From: Kingdonia uniflora
Taxonomy: Eukaryota > Streptophyta > Magnoliopsida > Ranunculales > Circaeasteraceae
NCBI GenBank assembly: GCA_014058105.1
Contig: JACGCM010002238.1
Coordinates: 1,860,001 to 1,924,000, forward strand
Length of the DNA: 64,000 nt
Direction of reading: 5' to 3'
Positions within the stretch are counted from its first letter, which is position 1. Each line of letters begins with the position of its first letter. Under the pieces are notes generated by a model. The model was not told the origin of the DNA. It ran no database searches and saw only the letters and a list, made by a program, of their open reading frames with translations. Of this stretch, positions 22,644-33,434 are shown piece after piece. The position numbers were made by a program, and so were the translations under genes.

Positions 22644-23498
22644 CCTCTGATAATGATTGAAATGACTAGGGCTTCGTTATGTGGGTGGGATAGTGACCCC
22701 ATGTCGTTGTTTGTGAAGTAGATAGCTTACCCATGATTTTTATGAGATTACAGCTGTACCATAAGCTATTTTTTAATTCCCATTTAATCAGCAATACTAC
22801 TTCATAGAGTAGGAGATTGCATTGTGGGATGATACTCTGTTGATATCCCTAAATATTATCTTACAAATTACGATGTGCCCCTGTACTGGCGCAATCGCTG
22901 CAGGTTCTGCTAGCGCTCTGTGGGTTAGTACTTTTAGCAGGGATTGGTCATTTTAACTATTGAAAAATAACATCCTTGCCTAAACCATGTCTTAGTCATA
23001 TTGATTAGATCGTAACATTTTTCGATCTCGTGGTCATGAACTTCATGGTGAGCACAATATGGTCGTCTGGGGCTTTCAATTTCTGGGCGTGTCATAGTTT
23101 TTTAAACGCTGGGTCTTTCTTAATGATTACGAGAAGGTCTGTTCGTAAAATTGTAAGGTTATTGAGTAAGTATTATTCCTAGCGCTCAACCTTTGGTTTA
23201 CCCTCAAAAGAAGGGGAGAGGGGTTTTGGATCTTCCCCGCGTTTTATGCTTTCCTTTTCTTTTGCTTTTACATTCATTGTCTCTTTATTGGTCGTCTGGG
23301 CTACCTCTAGGGTACTTAGGCATTCCTGTATGCACTAGCGTCAATGGGGCAAAGGCTGTACTAAGAAGAGCTACTTCCTAGGAGGTCGATGCTCAGTGGT
23401 TATCTTCTACGTTTTGGTACTTGTACACTTTTTCAAAGAGATTTTCCAAAGTTTATTGTTATTTCTTGCGTTAGGCTTTTCGTAACTTTAAGTCAAGC
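22644..23498 (-). mobile_element. A (part 2): gag end and protease start
   Basis: On the minus strand, reading down from 23498: gag with FEKVYKYQNVEDNH (about 23440), a linker, then the gag zinc-like motif CAHHEVHDHEIEKCYDLINM (about 23060-23000), and at 22760-22644 the protease start AIYFTNNDMGSLSHPHNEAL. The same order is seen in I (HDHTTKECYDLINMTETL; GSVSHPHDDSLVI). Several stops. Flanked on the left by B and on the right by C. Confidence 0.85.
23494..23498. repeat. TSD of C (CAAGC, left copy)
   Basis: CAAGC precedes C's 5' LTR. The second copy is at 28907-28911. Joining the flanks at this site reconnects A's gag at the conserved AFMGACL block, so C inserted here. Confidence 0.8.
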
Positions 23499-24108
23499 TG
23501 ATCTAGGAGATCTAGATATTAAAGCTCTTAAAAAGATTCCAAGTCATTCAAACGAGTTTTGGGCCATTCGAGCGAGATCGAAGGAAAGTCTAGCTAAAGT
23601 TTTGTTGCTGATTCAAGGGTTATTTACCATAGTCGTTTGAAAGAGCCGTTCGAATGAATCAAAGACCAAAAGAAGGGATTCTAGCAATCTCATTTCCTAG
23701 GCTTATTTTGGCAAGTCGTTTAAACGATATTTGGAGTCGTTCGAACGACTCTAGCTTCCCAGAAGACCAAATATTCTGCCTCAGTTTTTAGGCTTAATTG
23801 GTGAAGTTGTTCGAATGACTTATGGGCTTGTTCGAACGACTATCGTGACTACTTATATTCTTAATACGCTTAAGGGAAATTTTATCCTATATTGTAACTA
23901 GAAAACTTGTAACCTTCATAAAAGGGCAAGCCTAGGAAATATGTAGATCATCCAAGTTTTAACCTGGAACTTAGGGTTTTAGGAGTAATTCATTGTAATC
24001 AATCCAATGGAGCAATAGATGTTCTTATTGAAAAATTATCCCACCAAATCGTTTATTTTATTGTTAATACTTCTTCAAGGTTAATCTCTAATTTGATTAT
24101 AGATTAAG
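23499..24108 (+). repeat. C: 5' LTR with paired TTCGAA-type palindromes
   Basis: It begins TGATCTAGGAGATC, and the last bases align with the 3' LTR tail. It holds eight copies of a GTCGTTCGAACGAC-like motif arranged as pairs (about 23545/23565, 23632/23646, 23715/23736, 23806/23829), with pairs repeating about every 85 bp. The 3' LTR keeps the same arrangement. Confidence 0.85.
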
Positions 24109-24120
24109 TGGTATTAGATT

Positions 24121-24960
24121 TTGGATTACAAATCTTGGTGGTGTTTATTTATGGTTTCTACAAACGACCGATTCAAGCAAACGAAGAAAATCCTTGTGAG
24201 TCTATTAAAGATTTACAGAAAACCTAACTTGAAGAAAAACGTAAATTCAGAGATGGGTGATTCAAAAGATAGACTCACAAAACTTAAAAATAAAGTTTCT
24301 AACCTAACTACTACTCTAGCTAGGGGAGTTGGTAGAGAAATTACATCTCGTAAACCATGCTAAAGTATCTACTTCGTTGAAGTAATAAGAGTACAAGAAG
24401 AAGAAGGAGTTACGGAGGAGGAGAGGGGCGAAGGTAACGAGGAGGAAGATAGAGATTCTAGAGATGCCGAATCCGTGGAAGAAAGATTGGATATTGCTAA
24501 GTCCATGAATCATATGCCTAATCTTCGTATTGATTTAAAAATTAAGATTTTAGTATTCGATGGGTTAATCGATGCTGAGAAATTGGATAACTGGTTAGAT
24601 AGGTTAGAAACCTACTTTTTAGTATATAAAATTTTCAAATGTTTAAAAAATATGCATTTCGACATTAAAATTCATAAGTCATGCACTCACATGGTGGAAG
24701 TCATATAAAAAATGTCAGATTATAGAAAGCTTGAGTTGGAAAGAGTTCAAGGTGTTGGTGAGGAAATAGTTTTATCCAATTGGGTATGAGTAAGAGAGAT
24801 GGTTCAAATGGCATCATTTGTGTCAAAAGCATGGGTAATTCGAATAGGAGTTTACTGTAGAGTTTCATAACCAAGTACACGGGGAGTTTATCATAGTTCA
24901 TTGAAAGGGAGTTAAAGTTCCAGTCGAAAGGAACTTTTTTATATCAGTATTCAGGTAAAG
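24121..24960 (+). pseudogene. C: gag
   Basis: The plus frames show a leader with coiled-coil-like 'DRLTKLKNKVSNLTTTLA', an acidic stretch (24390-24480), then the gag core 'LDIAKSMNHMPNLRIDLK' and FDGLIDAEKLDNWLDRLETY, the usual chromovirus FxGxxxxxxxxxWLxxxExxF pattern. Downstream, LSWKEFKVLVRK-like sequence is frameshifted. No zinc knuckle is seen. Confidence 0.75.
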
Positions 24961-25340
24961 TAGAGCTTAGAAGATGGCATTATTGATCCGTGTAGTCAGA
25001 AAAATTTAATATCTGAGACGTTAGAAAAGAAGATGGGTTTGATTACTACGGCTCATTCTAAGTTGTATGGTTTGGGGTGGATTCAGAAAATATGGAGTTG
25101 AAGTTCATAAAGCAGTGTTCATTCAATTTTACGATCACTAAATTATTTATTGACGAGGTGAAGTACGAGGTAGTTCCTTTGGATATGTGTCAAGTCATTT
25201 TGGGTATCCCTTATCTTCGGGACTGAGATACGATTTATTAGTGCAGAGCTCGCAAGTTTTCTCTTGTGAAGGAGGGAAATGAGTTTCACATCAATACTTA
25301 TAAATAGCATGTTACCATGAATGATTTATTAACGGTGACT
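24961..25340 (+). pseudogene. C: aspartic protease
   Basis: DPCSQKNLIS (about 24987) corresponds to the DSGSTHNFIS-like active-site region, then FTITKLFIDEVKYEVVPLDM and CQVILGIPYL. The last is the typical C/QVILGxPWL end of chromovirus protease. The catalytic DSG is poorly preserved. Confidence 0.7.
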
Positions 25341-25479
25341 CAGGTGAAGAGGTTGGTTAATACGAGTAGCAAGTTTATGTTATTATTGGTATGACCTACT
25401 CAAGAGGGTTCATCGGCTAAAGTATTGTCTACTATGGAAATATCTCCTAAGAGACCAACCTAAATAGGGAAGTTACAAG

Positions 25480-26330
25480 AGGAGTATAAAGACTTGTTTA
25501 TGGGAATAGAAGGGATACCACGTAAGAGGGATGTAGGGCATGATATTATAATTGTAAGTAGTGAGCCACTATCCAATATTGGGTTATATTCGACTTCAAT
25601 GACCGAGTCTGAGAAGATCAAGAAATAGGTACAGGAGCTCCTAGAGAAAGGAGTTATTAATCCGAGTTGCTCACCTTGTGGTTCACTGGTGTTATTGATG
25701 CCAAAAAAGGATAGGTCTTAGAGAATGTGTATGGATTATTGGGTGCTGAACAAGATTATTGTGAAGAATCGTTATCCACTTCTACGGATTGATGATCTTT
25801 TGGATAAGTTACAGAAGGCTCAGTATTTCACTGAACTAGATCTTAAGTTGGTTACCATCAAGTTTGAATTTGGGAAGAAGATACATGGAAGACGGCTTTC
25901 TTTACCAAACAAGGTCACTTCGAGTGGTTGATGAAGCCTTTTGGGTTATGCAATACTTCAGCGACATTTATGCGATTGACGAATGAGGTACTTCGTACTT
26001 TTATAGTTGATTTTGTGATTATTTATTTAGATGATATCTTGATATATAGTCAGATATGGGAGGAACACCTCGTGTATATATGTAAAGTGTTGGAAGCATT
26101 GAGTTCATAATAATCTTTTCTCAATAGTAAGAAGTGCGAGTTTGGGAAGAAGGACCTTGTGTACTTGGGGTTCATTGTTGATGGAGGTAAACTTAAGGTA
26201 GATCCAGAGAAGGTCTCCGTCATTACTAATTGGTCTAGGCCCCGTTCGGTGATGAAAGTGCGAAGTTTCATAGATTTTAACACCATTGTATTTCTTTGAC
26301 AAAGACCGGTATGAAGTTTATGTAGGAAGA
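25480..26330 (+). pseudogene. C: reverse transcriptase
   Basis: Blocks in order: YKDLFMGIEGIPRKRDVGHD, LLEKGVINPSCSPCGSLVLL, CMDYWVLNKIIVKNRYPLLR (normally CVDYRALNKxTVKNxYPLPR), LDKLQKAQYFTELDLKLV, then MKPFGLCNTSATFMRLTNEV and VIIYLDDILIYS with the YLDD catalytic pair intact. A thumb (KKCEFGKKDLVYLGFIV) follows. Frameshifts separate the pieces. Confidence 0.85.
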
Positions 26331-26780
26331 TCACCATGAGAAGACCTTTTAGCTACTGAAGCAGAAGATTACAGATGCACCAGTATTAGCATTACTGATT
26401 TTGTGATGCCTTATTAAAGTAGAAATAAATGTGCCAGAATATGCATTAAGGGTAGCTTTATTATAGGATGGGATGCCAGTTGCCTACCATTCTTAAGTAT
26501 TTATAAAAGTAGTGTACAACTATCCTACCTATGATAAGGAGTTTTTTGCATTATATTAATCAATAAATAATTGGCAGAGTTACTTATTGAGGAAGGATGT
26601 TGTGGTACATTCTGATCACAAACTGTTATACAGTTTTTATCTACACAGTCCAAGTTTTAGCAAGCTCGCCATATGAAGTGGATATCGTATCTGCAACAGT
26701 TTGCCTTAATTATAAAATATAAGAAGGAGTAGACAAAAAAATGGCTGACATGTTATCTCAACCCCCATTACTAACTATTT
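26330..26780 (+). pseudogene. C: RNase H
   Basis: KITDAPVLALL, then 'MPVAYHS', YNYPTYDKEFFALY, NWQSYLLRKDVVVHSDHKLL and ARHMKWISYLQQF-like sequence at about 26670-26710 follow the canonical chromovirus order. Several stops. The TDH-type motif appears as SDH. Confidence 0.75.
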
Positions 26781-26879
26781 CTATTTTATTGGTAATTATT
26801 CCATCTGAGTATGTTGCTGGGTATGGCAACGACAAGGAGCTCAGTGTAATTCACTAGTAGTTGGTACAAGGAAAATAAT

Positions 26880-28075
26880 GTGAGTATGAATTGAAGAATA
26901 GTTTGATTTACGGGGGAATTCTACTATGTATTCCAGAGGGTGAAGACCGTTTGTATTTGATTAGAGAGGCTCATAGTTCTCGGGTGGCAGGTTATTTTAA
27001 GGTTGAGAAGAGTATTTTGAATATGCGGCATTATGTCTATTGGATGAAGATACATGTGAATGTTACTCATGTGCTTCATGGTTGTGTTCTATGCAGCACA
27101 TTGAAGTCTTTCCATTGTACGTTAGGACTCTCCTTACCATTACCAGTACCTAGCCGACCTTGGGTGAGCATTTCGATAAATTTTATGGGTGGTTTGGTCA
27201 TAACCAAGTGTAAGAATGATTATCTATTTGTGGTGGTAGATCGATTCAGCAAGATGATAATACTTATTCCATGCCAGAAGACGATTACAGGGGAATGAGC
27301 AACGCAAGTATTTTTCAGAGACATTTAAAAGTATTTTAGCCTCTCTTCTTCTATTATTTATGATTGAGATAGCCACTTTTTAGGGCATTTTTGGAGATCG
27401 TTATGGGGAATGATGGACACTAAGTTGAAGAGTACCGTATTTCATCTCTAGACTGGTGGGCAAACAGAAGTCGTCAATCGTACTTTGGTTTATTTACTAT
27501 AGGAATTCCATTCTATGCATCCTAAGACTTGGGATGAGAGTTTACTGTATCTTTAGTTTTCTTTAACTAGGCAATTCATGGTTCTACTTTGAAGTCTCAG
27601 TTTAAAGTTTGTCTTGGGTACTTGCCTCAAAGCTTCTTTGATATGGCCTTTTGTCTTGGTGATAAGACGGTGTCTGGGATGGAAGAAAATGAACAAGTTA
27701 AAGATTAGTATTTCATTGAGAGGATAAGCAAGGTTAATGAGGTATTGAAGTACAATTAAAGAAGACTCAAGCAAAGTATAAGGCTCAGCACGATAACCAT
27801 CGGGTTGAGTGTACTTTTTAAGAGAGCAACCTAGTTTGGTTGCATTTGGGTAAGGAACGACAAAAGGGAGAAGGTAAGAAGCTCAAGCCTATCCGTTATA
27901 GTTTGTTTACTATACTTAAGAAAATTAGTGATAACGCATTCCGATTGGATTCGCCACCATTTATGAAGATGTATTCGGTGATTAATGCCGAGCATTTGAA
28001 ACTATTTGAGTCATCTCTCCTAGATGAAGACTCTACAATAAACACTTTCCTACCATTAGTTGATGATTTTTAGAT
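26880..28075 (+). pseudogene. C: integrase with GPY-like C terminus
   Basis: N-terminal zinc-binding domain: LIREAHSSRVAGYFKVEKSI, 'VLHGCVLCSTLKS' (H, H, C, C present). Core start: PWVSISINFMGGL and VVVDRFSKMIILIPCQKT; the second Asp region is degraded; GGQTEVVNRTL carries the Glu. The C terminus at 27840-28073 reads LKPIRYSLFTILKKISDNAF, then 'MKMYSVINAEHLKLF', matching the KLxPRxxGPFxIxxKINDNAY element. Stops throughout. Confidence 0.85.
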
Positions 28076-28283
28076 TGAAAGAGAAGATCTGTTGCAGGGA
28101 TAATATTTTAGAGAGGAAGTTTACTGCTACAAAATGAAGAAGTATTGAGTCATTGAAAGATGGGTAAAAAGATCAACTACCTTGCAAGTCGAAGTCGTAC
28201 AACAAGGAAATGGCCATAAAAACTTTTCCTCATCTCCAGTTCTAGCCTAAGTAGGAGTTCTAGGCTCCTAATGGGAGGAGCCA

Positions 28284-28906
28284 TGATCCAGGAAGATCCC
28301 GATATTAAATCCCCTACAAAAACACCAAGTCATTCGTATGAGCCTTGGACAGTTCGAACGAGATCGAAGGAAATTCAAGCCAAGGTTATTTTGATGTTTC
28401 TAAGCTTATTTTCCAAGGTCATTCGAGTGAGCCTTGGAGCCGTTCGAACGAGTCAAAGACCAAAACAGGTGATTCTAGCTATCTTGCTTTCAAGGGGTAT
28501 TTTGGCAAGTCATTCGAACGAGATTTGGAGTCGTTCGAGCGACTATGGCTTCCCTGAAAACCAAAGGTTTTGCCTCAATTTTCAAGCTTAATTGGTTAAG
28601 TTGCTTGAACGACTATGGGTTCCTTCGAATGACTATTGCGACTACTTCTATTTTTAGTACGTTTAAGGGCAAGTTTGTATTACATTGTAACTAAGAAACT
28701 TGTAACCTTCATAAAAGGGTGAGGCTAGGCAATATGAAGATCATCCAAGTTTAAATTTATAACTTAGAGTTTGAGGAATAAATAATTGTAATCAATCCAA
28801 TTGAGCAATAGAAGTCCTATTAGGATATTATCCTGTCAAATTATTTGCTTCATTGCTAATTCTTCTTTAAGGTGAATCTCTAATTCGATTGTGAATTACA
28901 GGTAAG
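28284..28906 (+). repeat. C: 3' LTR
   Basis: It starts TGATCCAGGAAGATCC after the purine tract AATGGGAGGAG (28271-28280) and matches 23499-24108 throughout, including the paired palindromes (28330-28635). The exact end lies between 28900 (TTACA) and 28906, where CAAGC begins. Confidence 0.85.
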
Positions 28907-30396
28907 CAAGCTCCCATGAATGCCAGGTAAATGGGATGGGTATCGACTCTTTCGAAAGGTACCAGGTTGGCCTTAAACTTTGTAAGGAATGAATTAATGG
29001 TTTCTTCGACCTGCTATTTTGAAGTAAGGAGTTCAGCTAACTACTTCTTTGACCCTTGATTATGTAGGCATTTTTTCATAAAAACTAATAAAAGTTGTTC
29101 GAATGTGGATATTTGCGCTCGAGGTTGTGGAGCCAGGCGAGGGCTTCATTGACGGGATGGGGGAAATAGGTATGACATGTGTTCATTAATTTGGTACTGC
29201 AGGTCAATATTGTATTGGAACTTAGAGATGTGGTATCCCGTGTCTTGACTTCAATTGACGGGTTCTACCTTTAGCTTGGAATAGCTTTTCCCTGGTATGT
29301 AATTTTGAATGTTCTCTATAAAGGGGGTACAGTAACCCTTCCGAAGAGTTTGTTGTGTTAATTGTTTAACCATGTTGTTATCCCAGTCTTATAATTTTTG
29401 TACCAATACCTTTACGGAGGCGGCTGTTAAAGGTAATTGGTAACTTCTTTAATCTTTCCTTCTTGACCTCGTCCTCCCCTTATCGAAGGCTCATCATAGT
29501 AACTTTCTTCGTTCGTCTCGTACGACTGTGTGAATTACAGCTTTTCTTGGTACCGCTCATTCTACCTATTGTTATATGCAAAGTTATTTCTCTCTAGGGG
29601 ACGTGGGTTTCCTCCCAGATATTGCCTCTTGCCATACCCAATAGGTAGGTAAGATGGGTCATCAGAACTATGTTGTTGATACCACAGAGGAGCATTATCG
29701 TTGCAATTAAATTAAGATGTCCCTGGGAATAATGGAGAAATGAGGAGATGCATACCATTGTATTATGGAGCATATCGATCGGGTGGTGGCGAACCCGTAT
29801 GGCAAAGCTGATATGCTGGCGGTAGGGGTCGATACTTACCAGGGGTTGTACTGGTCGTCTTGATGGTGGAAGTCATTATATACTAGGGAACAATACTATT
29901 CCACGAGGTAGCTGATCTTGGTTATAGATGGGACTAGCTTGGGGTGCGTACGTGGGCCATACATCAGTGGTACATTGGATTGATGTCTATCGTTATGGCT
30001 GTCGACTGGTACTATTCCATGAGGTAGTGGATGTTGGTTGTAAAGTGGTGTAGCCTAGGGATTATGCACTGGACCATACATTGTTAGTAAATCGGGTGGA
30101 GGTTTGTGGTTTTGGTTATTGACCTATACCTCATTCGGCGTGGAGTCTCCCACCATTTCAAAGGCTACTAGGGTAGCAGCGGGTGCTTAGTTTCCACTGC
30201 TAAGAATTTTGTGCATCTCATCATTTTCTTCCTAGAGCTGCCGGATTAGAACCTCTTTTATCATCATTTGGTCTGACAATTGTCAGAGCGTCATTCTCAT
30301 CTCGGCCATTGCTTGCTCATGTGTCTAGTTTTGTGTTAAAACTACCATTTTCGTATTTGTATAGAGTTTCCTCTCTAGGAGACAGACGGTGCCAAT
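28907..30396 (-). pseudogene. A (part 3): gag N-terminal half and leader
   Basis: On the minus strand a leader starts next to the primer-binding site (30396-30377, TTGGCACCGTCTGTC), then MVVLTQN and a Gln/Met-rich N-terminal stretch (30350-30150), a Gly/Tyr-rich region, and the gag core ending ETINSFLTKFKANL (29010), FERVDTHPIYLAFMGAC (28912). It matches element I's 'FGETIDFFLSRFKRKL...SLAFMGACL' and continues at 23498. Stops are frequent. Confidence 0.8.
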
Positions 30397-30935
30397 TGTA
30401 GTTTTAGTCACCTAGATTTATTAAGGGGATGACAATACGTAAAGCATCATTTGGGCTTGATACTTCTAACCAAAGGAAGGCACCACTCAAATATCTTTGG
30501 GTCTCTTCTCCCTCTTTCTCCAGAGCTGCTAGGGTTTGGTAGATGAAGGAGGAAGTTATGATAAAAAGGTCTTCTCTTAGGTTCCTCACCATCCCTATTT
30601 TTAAGAAGAGTTTTAGAGCTAAAGATTCTTGGGCTCACGTAACATGTGTAAAGTCTGAATTACCCCCACGGGGTTTTCGGTTTTAATTTTCCATGTGAGC
30701 CTGACACATAGTGTTTTTTTTTGTATAAGTGCTTTTGATATGGCTTGTGGGTCGTTTGCACGAGAATCCGCTAGTCCAAAGGTGAGGAGGTCATAGACGG
30801 CCCTCAAGATCGTGGGTAGCGGGAGCGTGCTTCTACACTTATAGTCCACTATTTTCTAGGTGGGGCCCTACGTGGAGTGGTGGGGTCTCCGCTGGGCTAT
30901 AGTCCCCCTAGAGTTTGACTAAGAAAAGAGGGAAA
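30397..30935 (-). repeat. A: 5' LTR (outer boundary approximate)
   Basis: The minus-strand LTR ends ...ACTAAAACTACA at 30397. It shares 'GTAGAAGCACGCTCCCGCTA' (about 30837-30818) with the LTR of element I (49939 onward). The start, near 30935, is not defined because A's 3' LTR was lost with the D insertion. Confidence 0.75.
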
Positions 30936-30998
30936 GACCTAAAAGTCACCAATATGAATATATGGAGACTCTGTACATTGTACTTAATGAAGTTTATG

Positions 30999-31014
30999 GT
31001 ATTTGGCCTTTTGG
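30999..31014. repeat. LINE target-site duplication (left)
   Basis: GTATTTGGCCTTTTGG, 16 bp, is repeated perfectly at 33419-33434. Two long copies flanking a 3' A-rich tail are diagnostic of L1-type insertion. Confidence 0.9.
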
Positions 31015-31191
31015 GATAACCCAACTTGGAAAATTTTGAGGCAATTTTGAGGCGAGTAAAATTTCTGGGAAATTCTATGTAAGTCTAACTTAGATTCATG
31101 GCAACATACAAATCATGGATCTGTGGCCTATGAAAGCAGCTTCCTCGGTCAAAGCTTTAAATGCTGAAAACATACTTCGCATACGGATCTA

Positions 31192-31677
31192 GTGAGACCT
31201 ACCACGGTAGATTTAATTAAGCTTTCTACCAGTACCAACAATCAAGGGGATCTACTAGCTATTAAAATTCTAGAGGATGGGTTTAAAAGAGGGTTTGATA
31301 TATACAAATTCAGTCTAATAGGCCGGTTGGATCTAGTAAAGACAAAATTGGCAATTGCAAGAACTGTTGCAATAGAACTATGGAGGATCAAAGGAAGTTG
31401 TCAATTTACACCATTAGGTAAGGGATATTTCACCATCTATCTTGATAATGAAGAAGATAAATTAAAAATTTGGAGAGGGCCGTGGAATGTTAAATCCCAG
31501 TTGACGAGAGTGGTACCCTGGTCAGCAGATTTTGATGTTCATAAGCAAAAAAAAATCACATGCTATGGTTTGGGTGAAATTCCCTGGTTTGGGGAACTAG
31601 TATTGGGAGGAGGATGTGCTAATATATATGGCTATAATGGTAAGAAACCCAATACAAGTAAATCCAAGTACTCTTAG
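31192..31677 (+). pseudogene. LINE ORF1-like protein with DUF4283 domain
   Basis: A 161-codon frame: VAIELWRIKGSCQFTPLGKG, then YFTIYLDNEEDKLKIWRGPW, LTRVVPWSADFDVHKQKKI and GEIPWFGELVLG. This matches DUF4283, the RNA-binding-like N-terminal domain of plant LINE ORF1 proteins (usual pattern FxFxxxxDRxxVLxxGPW...W). The zinc-knuckle segment after it is degraded: at about 31808-31862 the plus strand has KVCTHCKVVGHLVSECRD-like remains. Confidence 0.8.
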
Positions 31678-31679
31678 AA

Positions 31680-32240
31680 GAACTACTGGCTTGATTGCAA
31701 GTGTGCTACTGGATGTGGACTTTTCCAATCCTATTCCATCAAAAATTAAAGTAGAAAGAGAAGGGTACGTATGAGTTCATACAATAAATTTAGTTAGGAA
31801 GAACTCCTAAAGTGTGTACTCACTGCAAGGTAGTGGGCATCTGGTGTCTGAATGTAGGGATATGCTCAAGGAGATAGAAGAAGAGAAGATCAATAAAGAA
31901 GTAGAAGGGGTGAAAAAAAAACAAAAGAAAAAAAACAATAAGAAATAGGCACAAAATGGAGGAGGAAAAGAAGTAGAGGAGAGAGGAAAGAAGGGTGATG
32001 GAGTGACAGAAAAGAAGATGAAGGATGTAATTGTGGATACCATAGCTTGACTAGGATTGGACAGTGGGATCCACAATAATGGGGGCATAAGGAGAAAGGA
32101 TATATAAGATTTCGATATAACACATGAAACAAGTCTGGTAAAACAAACATGGGCGGATACAGAGGAAGAGGTAGAGGAGAGTACAAATAATAACCCAGAA
32201 GAAGTGGAAGGAGTAGGAGTGGAAGGAAAGATCATAAAAT
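31680..32240 (+). other. LINE linker region, purine-rich
   Basis: It encodes a degraded CCHC-like motif (about 31808-31862) and then a Lys/Glu-rich stretch (31870-32230, for example 'KEIEEEKINKEVEGVKKK'). Open in places. Consistent with the low-complexity linker of ORF1. The pyrimidine-rich complement has long but meaningless frames. Confidence 0.6.
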
Positions 32241-32690
32241 CAGGGAACCTGATTTGCATGGCAAATTCTCTACTAAGTCTGCGTATGAGATAGTGAGACA
32301 GAAAGGTACAAAGCAGTGGTGGCCCAATATTTGTTTAGAGAAGTTGTTCATTCCAAAAATTCAATATGGGGATGGAGATTGTACAACAATGTGGTTCATA
32401 CTAATGAGAATGTAAAGAAGAAAGGCATATATATGGCTTCCAGATGTTGTTTATGTGAAGATTCTAAAGAGTCGATGCAACATCTCTTTTAGGACTGTAA
32501 GGTGAATGTTGATCTATGGTAGTGGAGTATGAATTTGTTTAAGATTTATTGCCATGTTCATGATATCAAAAACATGATTAAGGCAGCAGATAACAAGATC
32601 TTTTATATCAAGGATCTGTGGATTAGTAGTATTCTGGGTGGTACAAACTTAATCTAGTTTACAAGGAATAGGAAAATCCATGATAATGCT
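32240..32690 (+). pseudogene. LINE: zf-RVT (RT zinc-binding) remnant
   Basis: In two frames: HGKFSTKSAYEIVRQKGTKQ then SIWGWRLYNNVVHTNENVKK, KGIYMASRCCLCEDSKESMQ and HLF followed by a stop and DCKVNVDLW. This is the CxxC...HLF.xC zinc-binding module at the end of plant LINE RT proteins. One frameshift near 32350 and one stop. Confidence 0.85.
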
Positions 32691-32809
32691 TGCATTAATC
32701 TAGCCAAAGAAAAAAAAATTTGATATTAAATATACAAGATATTGCTCTCATCTCTTCAGGACGAATGAATAACACTCAAGAGGATCTAAGCATTATGCTT
32801 TAAGAGTAC

Positions 32810-33170
32810 CTGTTCGTCCTAGGAAAGTGACCTTGATCAAATCTTGTTTCTGGGAACTACTAAGTATGGGCGAGGTTAAAATTAATATTGATGGTACATA
32901 AAAGGAGGTCCAGGCAAGAGTGGAGTGGGATATATTATAAATTATTCTGAGGGAGCTGTGTTAAGGGCTGGGGAAAAAGGCTTGGGAACTGCTACTAGCT
33001 TCCTTGCTGAATGTCAGGCTATTATCCAGGGTGTTAAGGGATCGGCCTCTAATGGGTGGCTGGTGGCTTGGGTTGAGGTAGACTCAGCTGCAGCAGTTAA
33101 AGCCAGTCAGGTGATATACCATGGAGTCTTTAGGGAGAGTGACATGAAACAAGCTTCAGTATAGAAAAAA
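32810..33170 (+). pseudogene. LINE: RNase H (RVT_3-like)
   Basis: VKINIDGT, then GPGKSGVGYIINYSEGAVLR, AGEKGLGTATSFLAECQAII and WVEVDSAAAVKAS. Catalytic Asp (IDG), Glu (AECQAI) and Asp (VDS) are all visible. One stop interrupts after IDGT. It is the plant-type RNase H that ends many L1 ORF2 proteins. Confidence 0.85.
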
Positions 33171-33434
33171 TTAGATTTTTTGCAACGTGGAGAGAGACAA
33201 ATTTTAACTCTTACAAAATGGTAAATATAGGTATAAAATTACAAACTGGTGTCGAAGAAAATTATGTAGGGCAACCTCAATGTCTATATAAAATTGAGGA
33301 GCTCATGGGAGATTATTTTGGGTTCTGTTAAGCTAGGAGTGACAACTTGTGTCATTCCTTCTGCTGTAATCTGTTTGTGTTTATAATTAATTCAGTCTAA
33401 TTTAGCAACAACAAAAAAGTATTTGGCCTTTTGG

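Larger units (their letters stand above)
23499..28906 (+). mobile_element. C: chromovirus-like Ty3/gypsy retrotransposon
   Basis: LTRs at 23499-24108 and 28284-28906, with the primer-binding site TGGTATTAGA starting at 24109 (tRNA-Met type). The single-strand order is gag, protease, RT, RNase H, integrase with a GPY-like end. I see no separate chromodomain. The TSD is CAAGC. The lineage (Reina, CRM or Tekay) cannot be settled by eye. Every domain carries stops. Confidence 0.88.
31015..33418 (+). mobile_element. L1-type LINE, internally deleted
   Basis: A 2.4-kb plus-strand non-LTR element containing ORF1-type DUF4283, the zinc-binding end of the RT protein (zf-RVT) and a plant RNase H. It ends in an A-rich tail (AACAACAAAAAA) and is flanked by a 16-bp duplication. 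The endonuclease and nearly all of RT are absent, so it is an internally deleted copy. Stops are present in each part. Confidence 0.85.

Noticed and set aside
31807..32259. Long minus-strand Ser/Phe/Pro-rich frame
   Set aside because: It is the pyrimidine-rich complement of the Lys/Glu-rich LINE linker; low complexity, no family.
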